A DNA stretch of 64,000 bases from Lithobates sylvaticus (GCA_028564925.1 CM053033.1:109218252-109282251); one strand, 5' to 3'; positions 10,870-22,020 are shown, numbered from the stretch's first letter. Notes: generated by a model not told the origin, from the letters alone. A program made the numbers and translations.

Positions 10870-11100
10870 ATGCAACTAAGGGTTCATTTCCAAGTGCAGC
10901 AGGCACTGCTGCTCCTCTAAAAAGTGATCCAAGTGTGTTTGACAGGTGGTGGTGGTGGTGAGGTGATATGTTGCCTTCTCACTACCTGATTTAAACCCAT
11001 GATTGCCGTGCAATTCACACGATTGGTAGTATGGCAATTAGAGGTTTAAACCCATCCTGTGCCATTTCCACCATATAAAGCTTTCATACCTAGTGAACTT
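10870..11100. repeat. related partial element
   Basis: Begins AACTAAGGGTTCATTTCC like the previous element. Contains a GGT run (10946-10960) and the pair TTTAAACCCATGATTGCC / GGCAATTAGAGGTTTAAACCC in inverted orientation. Confidence 0.4.
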
Positions 11101-12249
11101 GTTGCTTTGTGTAAACCGCTTCCTACCTTATCCCTTTCTGTGTAATCTGTCCTTTTCTAATCAATGACGTAATCGGCGCAAGCACAATTAGTCCCATTTT
11201 TCCGGCAGGCTCTTCTTTCCTGGAAAATAGTGTTTACATGCCGGAACTACATAATTGTAATTGTGAACTGCATGGTGAACTGCATCCCTCTATGTCTGTT
11301 TGCAGGCTTTTTAAGCACCATTACACAGAGAGTTGCTCGAGCTTGCTTGCATATGTAGACATTGAGTTGTTCCATTGATTTTACTAGGTCCACTTATATA
11401 TTTACGATATTGAGGATTTACATGCATTCACACTTTATACAAAGTTAGTTTCACAAGTTATCATTTTATTAAAATATGTCATTCTGCATTATTCACAAAC
11501 GTTACATTTTGCAACATTATTCACATGTGTAACCATTTTGGTTAACGCATGTATCTATTAATTTATTTACATGTTCTTAACACGATTTGATTCACATTGT
11601 TTTACATAGTTTTGAATTAACATCTTTATTATACACGATTTTATTATTCATTCATTTACTCTCTTGTGGTAATTTTCACATTATACATTATCACCATTTT
11701 CTATGGTCATTAGTTGAATTTTTACTTCCACGTATTCATATAGATGTTTTTCACTATTACACACCAATTATTTGTATACATATATTTTTCAATATATTTT
11801 TTACTACTTCACTTTTTTCATTCTCATTCACTGCTATATATCTTTTCACTAATCATCTGTGCACAGAAACTATATCTCTGTGCTTACATATTGTATGATC
11901 ACAATTTGGTTTAGTTTGGGATTGATGGTTCTGCAACATGTGCAGAGACCTCAAGATTGGTGTCATCTGGCAGGACTGATTTTTTCAGCCAGTGAGTTAG
12001 CCAATCAATTAATTAATCAACCATTCAGTCACATGTTTTATCACAAATAGTATATATTTGTTAGCATTTTTAGTGATAATTAGCTATGAGTAAGCACTAC
12101 GTTTAGTGTGAAAAGCGTCAGCTGTTTTTGGTTCTGTATTACTTTGCTGTGACATGTACAGTGTGATCCTGATGTTCTAATAAAGGCACGAGAAATTTCA
12201 TTTGGAGTGCGGCTGTCCAAAATTTTCTACTCACCTTGATTTAAAAGGA
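11101..12249. other. AT-rich desert, no gene
   Basis: 11370-11900 is a strikingly T/A/C-rich tract with many ATTCAC and TTTACAT words on one strand, giving an open frame of 103 codons that looks compositional. From 12060 to 12240 the text AATAAAGGCACGAGAAATTTC resembles the 3' end of a dispersed repeat. No splice-supported exon. Confidence 0.4.
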
Positions 12250-13463
12250 GGGTGGTGCTTGAAATCATTGTCCTTCCTCTGTTAACTATGATTACCTGTA
12301 AGGAAACATATGCAGTCATAATTGCTTTGCACAACAAGGGATTCACAGACAAGGATTTTGCTGCTACTAAGATTGCACCTAAATCAACTATTTATCGGAT
12401 CATCAAGAACTTCAAGGAGAGAGGTTCAATTCTTATGAAGAAGGCTTCAGGATGCCCAAAAAAATCCAGCAAGCGACAGGACCATCTCCTACAGTTGATT
12501 CAGCTGCGGAATTGGGGCACCACCAGTGCAGAGCTTGCTCAGGAATGGCAGCAGGCAGGTGTGAGGGCATCTGCACACAGTGAGGAGAAGACTTTGAGGA
12601 TGGCCTGGTGTCAAAGGCAGCAAAGAAGCCACTTCTCTCCAGGAAAAACATCAGGGACAGACTGATATTCTGCAAAAGGTACAGGGATTGGACTGCTGAG
12701 GGCATGGTAAAGTTATTTTCTCTGATGAATCCCCTTTCCGATTGTTTGGGGCATCCGGAAAAAAACCTTGTCCAGAGAAGAAAAGGTGAGCACTACCATC
12801 AGTTCTTTTGTCATGCCAACCAACAGTAAAGCATCCTGAGACCATTCATTTGTGGGGTGCTTCTCAGCCAAGGGAGTGGGCTCACTCACAATTTTGCCTA
12901 AGAACACAGCCATGAATAAAGAATTGTACAAAATCCTCCTCCAAGAACAACTTCTCTCAACCATCAAGTAACAGTTTGGTGATGAACAACGCCTTTTCCA
13001 GCCCTTTGATGGAGCACCTTGCCATAAGGCAAAGGTGATAACTAAGTGGCTTGGGGAACAAAACATTGACATTTTGGGTCCATGGCCAGGAAACTCCCCA
13101 GACCTTAATCCCATTGAGAACTTGTGGTCAATCCTCAAGAGGCGGGTGAACAAAAAAAACAACACAAATTCTAACAAACTCCAAGCATTAATTATGTAAG
13201 AATGGGCTGCCATTAGACAGGATGTGGCCCAGAAGTTGATTGACAGCATGCCAGGTCTTGAAAAAGAAGGATCAACACTGCAAATAGTGACTCTTTGCAT
13301 AAACTTCATGTAATTGTCAATAAAAGCCTTTGACACTTATGAAATGCTTGTAATTATACTTCAGTATATCATACATCTGACAAAAAGATCTAAAACACTG
13401 AAGCAGCAGACTTTGTAAAAATGTATATTTGTGTCATTCTGAAAACTTTTGGCCACGGCTGTA
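12250..13463 (+). mobile_element. Tc1/mariner element with intact right end
   Basis: The right terminus GAAAACTTTTGGCCACGGCT closes on TA at 13462-13463. I could not find the matching left terminus, and homology appears to begin near 12250. The interior encodes a fish/frog-type Tc1 transposase, described separately. Confidence 0.75.
12288..13314 (+). pseudogene. Tc1 transposase remnant
   Basis: N-terminal helix-turn-helix text is readable (MITCKETYAVIIALHNKGF, then KSTIYRIIKNFKERGS). The catalytic end [20 protein letters not shown] lies near 13100 and ends at TAA about 13314. The reading frame changes several times and has at least one stop near 13197, so no active enzyme is possible. Tc1 transposases cut and paste at TA using a DDE/D triad. 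The long minus-strand frame at 12713-13336 is only its shadow. Confidence 0.8.
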
Positions 13464-13899
13464 GTATTCATTGGCTATAGAACTGCATAGCGGGATTTTC
13501 TGAAAATCTTTCTGAAGGTAAATCTACATTTTAAAACTCAAAAATATCTGTCCTGATATCAGCCTTCTGTAATACTCACAGCAATATCCAAACTGGAAGA
13601 AGGAGGAGCCGCAGCAGAGTGATGACCCCATCAGTGTGCTGCTTCTCCCTAATTGTCCAATCACAGGCCAGTGACCAAGCTTTGCAGCTGAACTGCCATG
13701 TTGAAAAGTAAGGTCGCAGACTGGCTCTGTTGTCTGAATCAATTGGCTGAACACAATTACAAATTCTTTTTCCTGGTCAGGATAGATAATATACAGTAAG
13801 TAAGTACATATGTAATTCAACTCTGCGTTTAGCCACTTGCCTGGAGTAAAGCTTTGAGAACCAGGACGGTAATGCTGACACTAGTGAATTTTTCCATTT
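13464..13899. other. no feature seen
   Basis: Non-repetitive by eye. A 98-codon minus-strand frame has no splice or family support. Confidence 0.4.
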
Positions 13900-14430
13900 T
13901 TGCCTTACAAAGCACAGCTTCCAACTTGCCCTAATTCATTATTGTCAAGACACAGTTCCCGAACCCCCATGACTTCATATTTTTATTTTTTTTTCAACCA
14001 ATGCTTCTTTCGCCATTGCAACGCTAGGACAACTGGAAACCTGTATGCAGCAGCCATGGAAGGCCTCTCCGAGTGTTTTCTTTTCTCTTTTTGTCTGTCC
14101 TCTTTACCACCAGCTCCGGCAGCATATGTAATCCTAGACCTGTCAACGGCCTCCTCTCTGCTGGAGCCTTTTGTTCCACCTTAAAGCCACCTCTGGGATC
14201 AGCATCGTCCCTCTTCTCTTTTTGTCTTCAGCTCAGAGAATAATAGGCAAAAACTCATAAAGATGTCACTGGGCCATGGGGTGCTTGTGTCTCACATTTC
14301 GTCCCTTTGTTGCTTGCGTCGGCTGAATTGGTGACTAATAAAGATCGCCAATGAAACGGAGTTCATTGAATGAACTAACTCCAATGGATCATCACAACTA
14401 CTCAACCGCATCACAGGGCTATAGAAAAAC
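13900..14430. promoter_or_regulatory. candidate conserved non-coding element
   Basis: Complex, non-repetitive sequence lacking inverted repeats or long A/T runs except near 13980. It has SOX-like CCTTTGTT at about 14309, TAATAAAG-type words and a GTTCATTGAATGAAC palindrome near 14361-14375. Neighbouring DNA is repeat-derived, so the unique texture stands out. Function is inference; conservation cannot be tested here. Confidence 0.3.
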
Positions 14431-14695
14431 TTTAAATAAAAAAAAAATACTGTTGTGTCCAATGAATATGTAATAAAGATAGTAAAAAAAAAAAAAACTT
14501 TAATATGCTTTAAGCTATATCATTTATCTTTTAAATCAAAACTCTTGGCAAGCAGCTAAATGCACTGTTGAAACACATACATGGTTATTGCTTTAACTAC
14601 AAAATATTTGTATACAGACGGTCTAATGGTTTTCACACATTTCGTTTTCAAATGCACAGATATGCAGCTGACACATATTTCTTGTTTAAAGAAAA
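14431..14695. other. AT-rich spacer
   Basis: A-rich runs at about 14440 and 14490; no gene or repeat ends. Confidence 0.4.
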
Positions 14696-14885
14696 ACATT
14701 TTTATTTTGACTAGAGTAAGGGAGGGTAATAACCCCTGTCAGGTCTTTTTTTTTTTTGCCATCTGTGTCCCATTGGGGAGATTTACCCTTACTTCCTGTC
14801 ACAAACAGGAACTGAGAAGAAATCGCTGAAAATTAAGAGGATTCATTGGGGCCCTGCAAGTCACCAAAGCTAGTGTCCCTTTTTA
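14696..14885. mobile_element. fragment of the 3984-type TTAA element
   Basis: TTAA at 14696, then text matching 4010-4190: AGGGAGGGTTA..AACGCCTGTC against AGGGAGGGTAATAACCCCTG, and GCTGAAAATTAAG against CTGAAAATTAAGG. The right half is absent. Confidence 0.55.
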
Positions 14886-15033
14886 ATGTTAACTTATTGA
14901 TTAGCAGCGCGCAACTACCTTTCTATTTAATTTTGTATCACAGCTATTGCCGGCAAACATGCCTGTCAGATCACATATGCCGGAATAGTGGAAGTGAATG
15001 GGGCTCGAACCTGCAAAATCCAAAGTTCTCACT

Positions 15034-16062
15034 GAGGCTTGATTCACACTAATGCATTTTTTGATGCATTTTGCAGAAATGCAGGGAAATTAACATGGGT
15101 TCCTATGGAACATGTTCACATCAATGCATTGTAGTGCCTCTGCATTTTTGGAAAGGGTCAGGCCGGGACTTTTTTCCCGCAAAATGCAGGGTTTTGCATG
15201 TAATAGAATTCAATGGACCCGCATCCAAAATGCGAGTACCGCGTTTTTACCGCGATTTGCATTTTGCGTTTTTTAATTTCTTTTTTTTTACACTGTATAT
15301 AGCTGGTTTCTAAGGAGAGGGCCAGGAAGCCGGCCGCCGCATCCTTATCAACCGATGAGTCATCAGCTGTCAGCTGACTTCCCGCTAAATGTAAAAAAAA
15401 ATGCTGGCTAAAAAAAATAAAAATAGAGAAAAAAATGGTGTGGGGTCCCCCCCCAGGTCCATACCAGGCCCTTGGGTCTAGTATGGATTCGGAGGGGACC
15501 CTCACGCCAAAAATGTAAAAAAAAATGGCGTGGGGGTCCCCCCAAAATCCATACCAGACCCTTATCGAGCATGCAGCCCGGCAGGTCAGGAAAGGGAGGG
15601 GATGAGCGAGCGCCCCCCCCCCCCCTCCTGAACCATACCAGGCGGCATGCCCTCAACATGGGGGGGATGGGTGCTTTGGGGCAGGGGGCGCTCTGTGCCC
15701 CCCACCCCAAAGCACCTTGCTCCCATGTTGATGGGGACAAGGGCGTCTTCCCGACAACCCTTGCCCGGTGGTTGTCGGGGTCTGGAAGCACCCTTTAACA
15801 AGTGGGCCCCCAGATCCCAACCCCCCCCCCCCTATGTGAATGAGTATGGGGTACATCGTACCCCTACCCATACTAGACCCATGCGATCCGATTCTGCTTC
15901 GGACCAAAAAAAGGGTCCTGTGCGAGTTTGGTCCGAATGCGATGCAAATTCAACCATACAATCTATGTGGCTGAGTTTGTATCACACAGACATCGCGTGT
16001 GATTTGCAGTGCAGGGCAAATCACATCCGATGTCGGACAGCACAACAGTGTGAACCAGCCCA
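15034..16062. mobile_element. inverted-repeat element with GC-rich core, copy 1
   Basis: Ends GAGGCTTGATTCACACT and AGTGTGAACCAGCCC form an inverted pair. The core (15430-15870) is a C- and G-rich region of imperfect palindromes: GGCGTGGGGGTCCCCCC, GGTGCTTTGGGG paired with CCCCAAAGCACC, and ACATGGGGG with CCCATGTTG. The same core occurs at 19100-19560. Open frames up to 159 codons on both strands reflect the C runs and are not credible genes. Non-autonomous. Confidence 0.65.
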
Positions 16063-16063
16063 A

Positions 16064-16216
16064 AGGCTCCTTTCACATTTGTGTGACTTGTCCTGCAACT
16101 CCTGTGTCCATAGACCTCAAGATTAGACTGGCATTGCTTCAAATCACATCAAATTTGCAGCAAAAACGCTGCAAAATCGCAGGACTTTAAGGTCGCACAA
16201 GTGTGAAAAGGGCCTT
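16064..16216. mobile_element. 153-bp foldback element
   Basis: Left end GGCTCCTTTCACATTTGTG pairs with right end CACAAGTGTGAAAAGGGCC. Non-autonomous. Confidence 0.5.
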
Positions 16217-16700
16217 ATGAACCTCAAGTTGTATGAAAAGTCGACCAAGTGTGAAAGGACCCTAATGAGATTCATTGATAACACCTTTGAATTAGGCCCC
16301 ATTTGCACTTGTGCGACCAATACCTGTGTAATCTTGCGGTATATGGGCCTCAAGTGGCATCAAAGTCAAACCAAAGTAGTGCAGGGATGAATTTAACCCA
16401 CTTGCAGGATGCACAAGTGAGAATAGTGCCTAATTCAAAGGTATTATCCATGAATTTCATTCACACTGCTGCAACCTGAAAGTCACATTATTTTGCTGCT
16501 GCAACTTGGCCCCAACTTCTGGGAATGCCTGTGTAATATTGCGCCCTATGTACCTCAAGTCACATGAAAGTCACACCAAAGTAGTACAGGGACTACTTTG
16601 AAGTTGTTGCAATTTGAAGTAGCACAGATATGAATGGTTATCATTGGCTGGAAAAGTCACCCAACTGTGAAACAAGTCATATATATTTTAATAGAAAGGA
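16217..16700. repeat. decayed relatives of the foldback element
   Basis: Repeats the themes AAGTGTGAAAGGACC, GACCTCAAGT, GTCACATGAAAG and AAGTCACACCAAAG in both orientations. Probably several old copies fused together. Confidence 0.4.
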
Positions 16701-17411
16701 GCTCTCATTTATATTTGCATAGTCCTTACTGATTTACATCAGCAGAACAAATGCAGGAAGTGATGTGTGCACATGGACCAGAAGCAAATGTGTGGTGATG
16801 CCAAATAAACAAAGCAATGAACCCACCTACACCAAATCTAACTACCACATCCACACCCACACCCACATTGAGTAAACACAAGTACATATCCTACACTTAC
16901 ACAGCAAATGAGCAGCACCTCCTCTTTGCTAGAGAGGGACCTCGCCCTAGATTAGTGGAGCGAGGGCCACTTTAGCGACTTGGTAACTGGTCGCGGGCCA
17001 CAATGAGCGTAAAGGGCAGATGGCAGGTCTGTGTCCACTCTGCATATGTAGAGCAGACACAGATGCAACCCGCTGTACCCTAAGGGCCCTCTGATCTGCC
17101 CAGACAGAAGGGGACAGAACCCCTTCTGGTTTTTTTTTAAGCAGATCGGATTGCAGATAGGCGGGTGTAAGCAGACACAAGTCCGTTTACATCTGCCGCT
17201 CTATAGAGGTGAATGGAGGGTCCGCCTGAAAAACAGACAGGCAGACCCGTTCAGACCGATCATGTGAAAGGGGCCTAAGGCTGCTTTCACACTCATGCAC
17301 AGCGGTTTACCTGCATCTCAACTGACCTCGATCTTCACTTCTTCCTCAGGATTCCTGCAGCTGGTTGCTGCTGTCCCCCAGGTGGTTATAACTGGTGGCT
17401 GCTGCTGGCTG
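16701..17411. other. no gene; one worn repeat
   Basis: 16960-17280 resembles another short element ending ATGTGAAAGGGGCCTAAGG. CACACCCACACCC-type microsatellite near 16850. Nothing codes. Confidence 0.4.
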
Positions 17412-18145
17412 TCCTCCAGGGCTGGTACTGCTGTTGGGTACTGCCTGCTGGTACTGCTTGCTGGTACTGGTATTACTGGCTGGTACTGCTGGCGGGTACT
17501 GATACTACTGGCGGGTACTGATACTGCTGGTGGATACTGGTACTGCTGGCTGGAACTGCTGGTGGGTACTGGTACTGCTGGTGGGTACTGGTACTGCTTG
17601 GTGGGTACTGCTGGTGTGTTGTGGGACTGCTCGTGGGTACTGATACTGCTCGGTGGGTACTGGTACTGCTGGCTGGTACTGCTCGGTGGGTACTGGTACT
17701 GCTGGTGGGTACTGATACTGCTGGTGGGTACTTATACTGTTGGTGGGTACTGGTACTGCTGGCTGGTACTGCTGGCTGGTACTGATACTGCTTGTTGGGA
17801 CTGATACTGCTGGTGGGGAACTGGTACTGCTGGTGGGTACTGCTGGCTCGTACTGGTACTGCTGGTGGGTACTGGTACTGCTGACGGGTACTGGTACTGC
17901 TGGCTGGTACTGGTATTGCTGGTGGGTACTGGTACTGCTGGCGGGTACTGGTACTGCTGGCTGGTACTGGTACTGCTGGCTCTTACTGCTTGCTGGTACT
18001 GGTACTGCTGGCTGGTACTGGTACTGCTGGTGGGTACTGCTGGTGTGTTCTGGTACTGCTGGTGGGTACTGGTACTGCTGGTGGGTACTGTTGGTGTGTT
18101 CTGGTACTGCTGGCTGGTACTGGTACTGCTGGCTCTGGCACTGCA
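17412..18145. repeat. GGTACTGCT minisatellite
   Basis: About 730 bp built from GGTACTGCT and variants (GGTGGGTACT, GGCTGGTACT) in 15-21 bp higher units. Open frames of up to 235 codons exist on both strands because the units rarely form stops; they are artefacts. GTAC recurs every unit. Confidence 0.9.
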
Positions 18146-18951
18146 CGCTGCTGTCCGAGATCGCAGGAAGCATGCGGCTGCAGTAGAGAGCAGAGCTGAT
18201 GCTTCCTGTCACAGGCGGAGTACATTTGGTATCACTCAGCCTGTGAAGGAGCCGGCGCTATACAGGAAGCATCGGCTCTGCTTCCTCTAGTACTTCGCGC
18301 TGATGCTCGGAGATGGCGGGTCGGGAACCCGCGATCTGGGCTCGCCAGCCTGCCATCTCAGAGCAAGCCCCATCGGAGATGGGGATCCTGACAAGCACAG
18401 AAACTTCCGGGTGATTACAATGACTCATTTCCGCATCAGAAGGTGAAACCACGCTCTTTTGATCACAGCTGCGAATATTTGATCACAACCACGATTAGAA
18501 TTTTTTTATTTTCATTTATTTGCAGATATGCAAATCTGTATTTCTACATATGATATTTGAAGGTAAACTTAAGGGAGTTTGATAATAAATGGTGTCCCTG
18601 GGATAGCAGCAGGTGAATTACAAAGACAAAAGGCCCAGTTTGAGCCCTGGTTCACACTGACAGCGGGAGGAAATCGTTCAGCTCAACATGATTTCATTCC
18701 TGCATGTCAGTCCCGACTGTGTGGGGAGTTTCTGCACTGATGTCAATAAAAAAAAAAATCACACCCCGAAGTCGCCAAAAAGTAGTACAGAAACTACTTT
18801 TGGAAATTGCGGTGCCGCACCAATTAGAATGGTGCAATTGTCGCCAATTTGACATGTCAAATCGCACCAATGTGAACCAGAGCTGACACATACAACACTG
18901 CCTATCCACCAGCTGAATTCATTACCTGCAATTTATAAAGATTAGCCTGGG
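18146..18951. other. no gene seen
   Basis: 18160-18400 carries paired words AGCATGCGG..GATGCTTCCTG and CAGGAAGCATCGGC in opposite orientation and may be a worn repeat. The rest is undefined. Confidence 0.4.
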
Positions 18952-19609
18952 TTCAGACTAGTGCAGTGCGAATTCAAGGCCCTGCGTGACTGCGCAGTGA
19001 AACGCCGGCTGTTCTGCGGATTGTACGCGTTTTAGGTCCGAATCAGCTGCTGACATAAATTCGCAACTCATTGTACTACTTCTGAGGGGGAAATCCACGC
19101 CAAATTTTTATTAAAAAAAACGGCATGGGTTCCCCCTCCAGAGGCATACCAGGCCCTTAGGTCTGGTATGGATTTTAAGGGTACCCCTACGCCGAAAAAA
19201 CGGCGTGGGGGTCCCCCCAGAATCCATACCAGACCCTTATCCGAGCACGCAGCCTGGCAGGTCAGGAAAGGGGGTGGGGACGAGCGAGCGCCCCCCCCCC
19301 TCCTGAACCGTACCAGGCCGCATGCCCTCAACATGGGGGGGGTGGGTGCTTTGGGGAAGGGAGGCGCCCTGCTGCCCCCCACCCCAAAGCACCTTGTCCC
19401 CATGTTGATGAGGACAAGGGCCTCTTCCCGACAACCCTGGCCGTTGGTTGTCGGGGTCTGCGGGCGGGGGGCTTATCGGAATCCGGGAGCCCCCTTTAAT
19501 AAGGGGGCCCCCAGATCCCGGCCCCCCACCCTATGTGAATGAGTATGGGGTACGATGTACCCCTACCCTTTCACCTAAGGTGTAAAGTGTAAATAAAAAA
19601 AACACACAA

Positions 19610-19890
19610 TTTTAAAAAAATATTTTATTGCACTGCTCCGGGGTCTTCTTCCGTCTTGGGGGGTCTTCTCGCCGGACTCCTCTGCTATTTTACCTAGCTC
19701 TTTTACCGAGCGGAGAAACCCGGCTACCTTCTTCTTCGTCGCCGCCGTCGTCGTCTGGGGGTCTTGATCCGCCTTCGGGGGTCTTCCGGGGTCTCTTCTG
19801 TTCTTGCCGATGTCGTCGCCTTCTGCGCCGCCTCTTTCTTCTTCTTCTTCTTAAGATGTTGACTCGTCGCTCTCTCTGGCCGGAATGGCA
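19610..19890 (-). ncRNA. putative Pol II transcript inside the transposon
   Basis: On the minus strand a CTATATAAG box (19910-19918) is followed, with no ATG in between, by about 260 bases of purine-rich sequence (GAAGAAGAAG, GAAGACCCC repeats). An AATAAA follows at 19624-19629. I infer a short capped, polyadenylated RNA with no obvious protein. Arginine-rich frames through it start upstream of the TATA box or at non-ATG codons, so they are unlikely products. Confidence 0.3.
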
Positions 19891-19909
19891 GAGCCGCGCT
19901 GTGCTGGGA

Positions 19910-20026
19910 CTTATATAGGGACAAGGGGGCAGGGTCACATGCTCATGTCACATGGTGACCCCGCCCCCTATGATGTCACAGTCCCAGCATCCTCCGGGAC
20001 TGTGACATCATATGTGGGCGGGGTCA
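19910..20026 (-). promoter_or_regulatory. TATA box with upstream CRE/GC-box hairpin
   Basis: A ~70-bp inverted repeat (19956-20026) has arms reading TGACCCCGCCC-TATGATGTCACAG and its inverse CTGTGACATCATATG-GGGCGGGGTCA. Each arm carries a CRE-like TGATGTCA and a GC box. TATATAA follows about 40 bases away on the minus strand. The arrangement resembles a compact Pol II promoter. Confidence 0.45.
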
Positions 20027-20355
20027 TCGCAGATGCATTCCGTTGTGAACAGGATAAAATCCTGATGTAAACCTGACATGATAATGATCAAAAACTGACG
20101 TGAAACGCTGAACAACTGATTTTTCTCTTTGCAGGGAAACCAGAGCTTCAATTCGCACCGCACATGTGTGAACCGGGCCTCAGTGTATAATGGGTAACAT
20201 TTCATACTAAAACTCACCCACCAGCCTACATCATTTTTATCTGCAAGATTATAGAAACATGCTTACAAAGCTTTTTCAACATAATATAAAAAAAAGGCAT
20301 ATATTCAATATACAACACCCACCACCACCCCACAATTCACACATACATAGGTGAC

Positions 20356-20500
20356 CACTAGGGATGAGCTACGAGTTTGAGTCGAACCATGTTCGACTCG
20401 AACATCGGCTGTTCGGCCGTTCGCCGAATTTCGAACGTTATGGGCCGTTCGCGCCAAATTCGAGTGGCGCGTTACGGCCCATAATTCACTGCGGCACTAC
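20356..20500. mobile_element. head of a hAT-like element (TAGGGATGAGC)
   Basis: Starts TAGGGATGAGCTACGAG and continues with GTCGAACCATGTTCGAC and CGAACATCGGCTGTTCGGCC. The same style of head (GAGCCGAGCATAAG, TGCTCGAACATCGCC) opens the BED-finger hAT remnant at 37774. Its other end is not recognised. Confidence 0.45.
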
Positions 20501-21600
20501 CCTAATTGCTGGTGTTTTCTTCGGATCCTATTTACAAGAAGCTGTAGTAATTACAGTTGGTATTCTGTGTCATCTGCACAGTGTGCACCTAAAGCTACCC
20601 CAATTGCTGGTGTTCTGCTGATCCTATCCGCAGGCAGCTGTGGTAATTACAGTTGGTGTATTGTGTCATCTGCACAGTGTTTCCCCATAAAGCTACCCCA
20701 ATTGCTGCTGTTCTGCTGATCCTATCCGCAGGCAGCTGTAGTAATTACAGTTGGTGTATTGTGTCATCTGAACAGTGTGCACCTAAAGCTACCCCAATTG
20801 CTGCTGTTCTGCTGATCCTATCCGCAGGCAGCTCTAGTAATTACAGTTGGTGTATTGTGTCATCTGCACAGTGTGCACCTAAAGCTGCCCCAATTGCTGG
20901 TGTTCTGCTGATCCTATCCGCAGGCAGCTGTATTAATTACAGTTGGTGTATTGTGTCATCTGCACAGTGTGCACCTAAAGCTACCCCAATTGCTGGTGTT
21001 CTGCTGATCCTATCCGCAGGCAGCTGTAGTAATTACAGTTGGTGTATTGTGTCTTCTGCACAGTATGCACCTAAAGCTACCCCAATTGCTGGTGTTCTGC
21101 TGATTCTATCCACAGGCAGCTGTGGTAATTACAGTTGGTGTATTGTGTCATCTGCACAGTGTGCACCTAAAGCTACCCCAATTGCTGGTGTTCTGCTGAT
21201 TCTATCCGCAGGCAACTGTGTTAATTACAGTTGGTGTATTGTGTCATCTGCACAGTGTGCACCTAAAGCTACCCCAATTACTGGTGTTCTGCTGATCCTA
21301 TCCGCAGGCAGCTGTAGTAATTACAGTTGGTATATTGTGTCATCTGCACAGTGTGCACCTAAAGCTACCCCAATTGCTGGTGTTCTGCTGATCCTATCCG
21401 CAGGCAGCTGTAGTAATTACAGTTGGTGTATTGTGTCATCTGCACAGTGTGCACCTAAATCTACCCCAATTGCTGGTGTTCTGCTGATTCTATCCGCAGG
21501 CAGCTGTAGTAATTACAGTTGGTGTATTGTGTCATCTGCACAGTGTGCACCTAAAGCTACCCCAATTGCTGGTGCTCGTACTTGTAGTGCAAAGTGGCTG
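20501..21600 (+). repeat. 96-bp satellite, about eleven units
   Basis: Eleven head-to-tail copies of a 96-bp unit, most differing at only a few bases (for example CAGGCAGCTGTAGTAATTAC in each). 96 is 32 codons, so one frame stays open for 318 codons (20653-21609), repeating ATPIAGVLLILSAGS. No promoter, splice site or known domain supports translation; the open frame is most simply explained by unit length. A single unit is two bases longer near 20685. Confidence 0.9.
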
Positions 21601-21640
21601 TGCCTTTAGTAAATAACCCCCATTGGAGCTAAAATGAGAG

Positions 21641-21901
21641 CTATTTGCAAGTCTGAGCATGCTCAGTTGTGTTGACACCTAGTTGTACCAGTTTTCTTCT
21701 CATCTTTTCATCAATTTTGGAGGGATGTCCAGTTCTTAGTAATGTCACTGTTGTGCCATATTGTCTCCACTTGATGATAACTGTTTTCACTGTGTTCCAT
21801 GGTATAACTAATGCCTTGCAAGTTCTTTTGTACCCTTCTCCTGAATGATACCTTTTAACAATGAGATCCCTCTGATGCTTTGGAAGCTCTCTGAGGACCA
21901 T
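21641..21901 (-). pseudogene. Tc1 transposase N-terminal fragment
   Basis: 86 codons from MVLRELPKHQRDLIVKRYHS through the paired-like helix-turn-helix (YKRTCKALVIPWNTVKTVI, KWRQYGTTVTLLRTGHPSK). A whole Tc1 transposase has about 340 residues; the catalytic DDE part is missing here. The frame itself is open. Confidence 0.8.
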
Positions 21902-22020
21902 GGCTTTTGCTGTAGGATGCGACTAAGAAAATGTCAGGAAAGACCTACTATAACAGCTGAACTTTATTTGGAGTTAATCAGAGGCACTTTATATGATGGC
22001 AAGTGTGTACTGACTCCTAT

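Larger units (their letters stand above)
18952..20181. mobile_element. inverted-repeat element with GC-rich core, copy 2
   Basis: Left end CCTGGGTTCAGACTAGTGC and CAGTGCGAATTCAAG pair with right-end CTTCAATTCGCACCG and CACATGTGTGAACCGGG. The core matches copy 1 (15034-16062), but copy 2 has an extra ~600 bp (19570-20170). That part carries a promoter-like array and a poly(A) signal on the minus strand. No transposase was found. Family unassigned. Confidence 0.7.

Noticed and set aside
11587-11898. 103-codon His/Phe-rich frame
   Set aside because: Compositional: a T/A/C-rich tract with no splice sites or recognisable domain.
12713-13336. 207-codon minus-strand frame
   Set aside because: Lies exactly antisense to the Tc1 transposase remnant; the homology is on the plus strand.
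15408-16126. Several 71-159 codon frames in the GC-rich core
   Set aside because: Both strands and all frames are open because of C and G runs; the related core at 19068-19542 does the same, so they follow composition.
19690-19938. Arginine-rich protein on the minus strand
   Set aside because: Its ATG lies upstream of the TATA box and the overlapping frame starts at a non-ATG codon, so the proposed transcript would not encode it.
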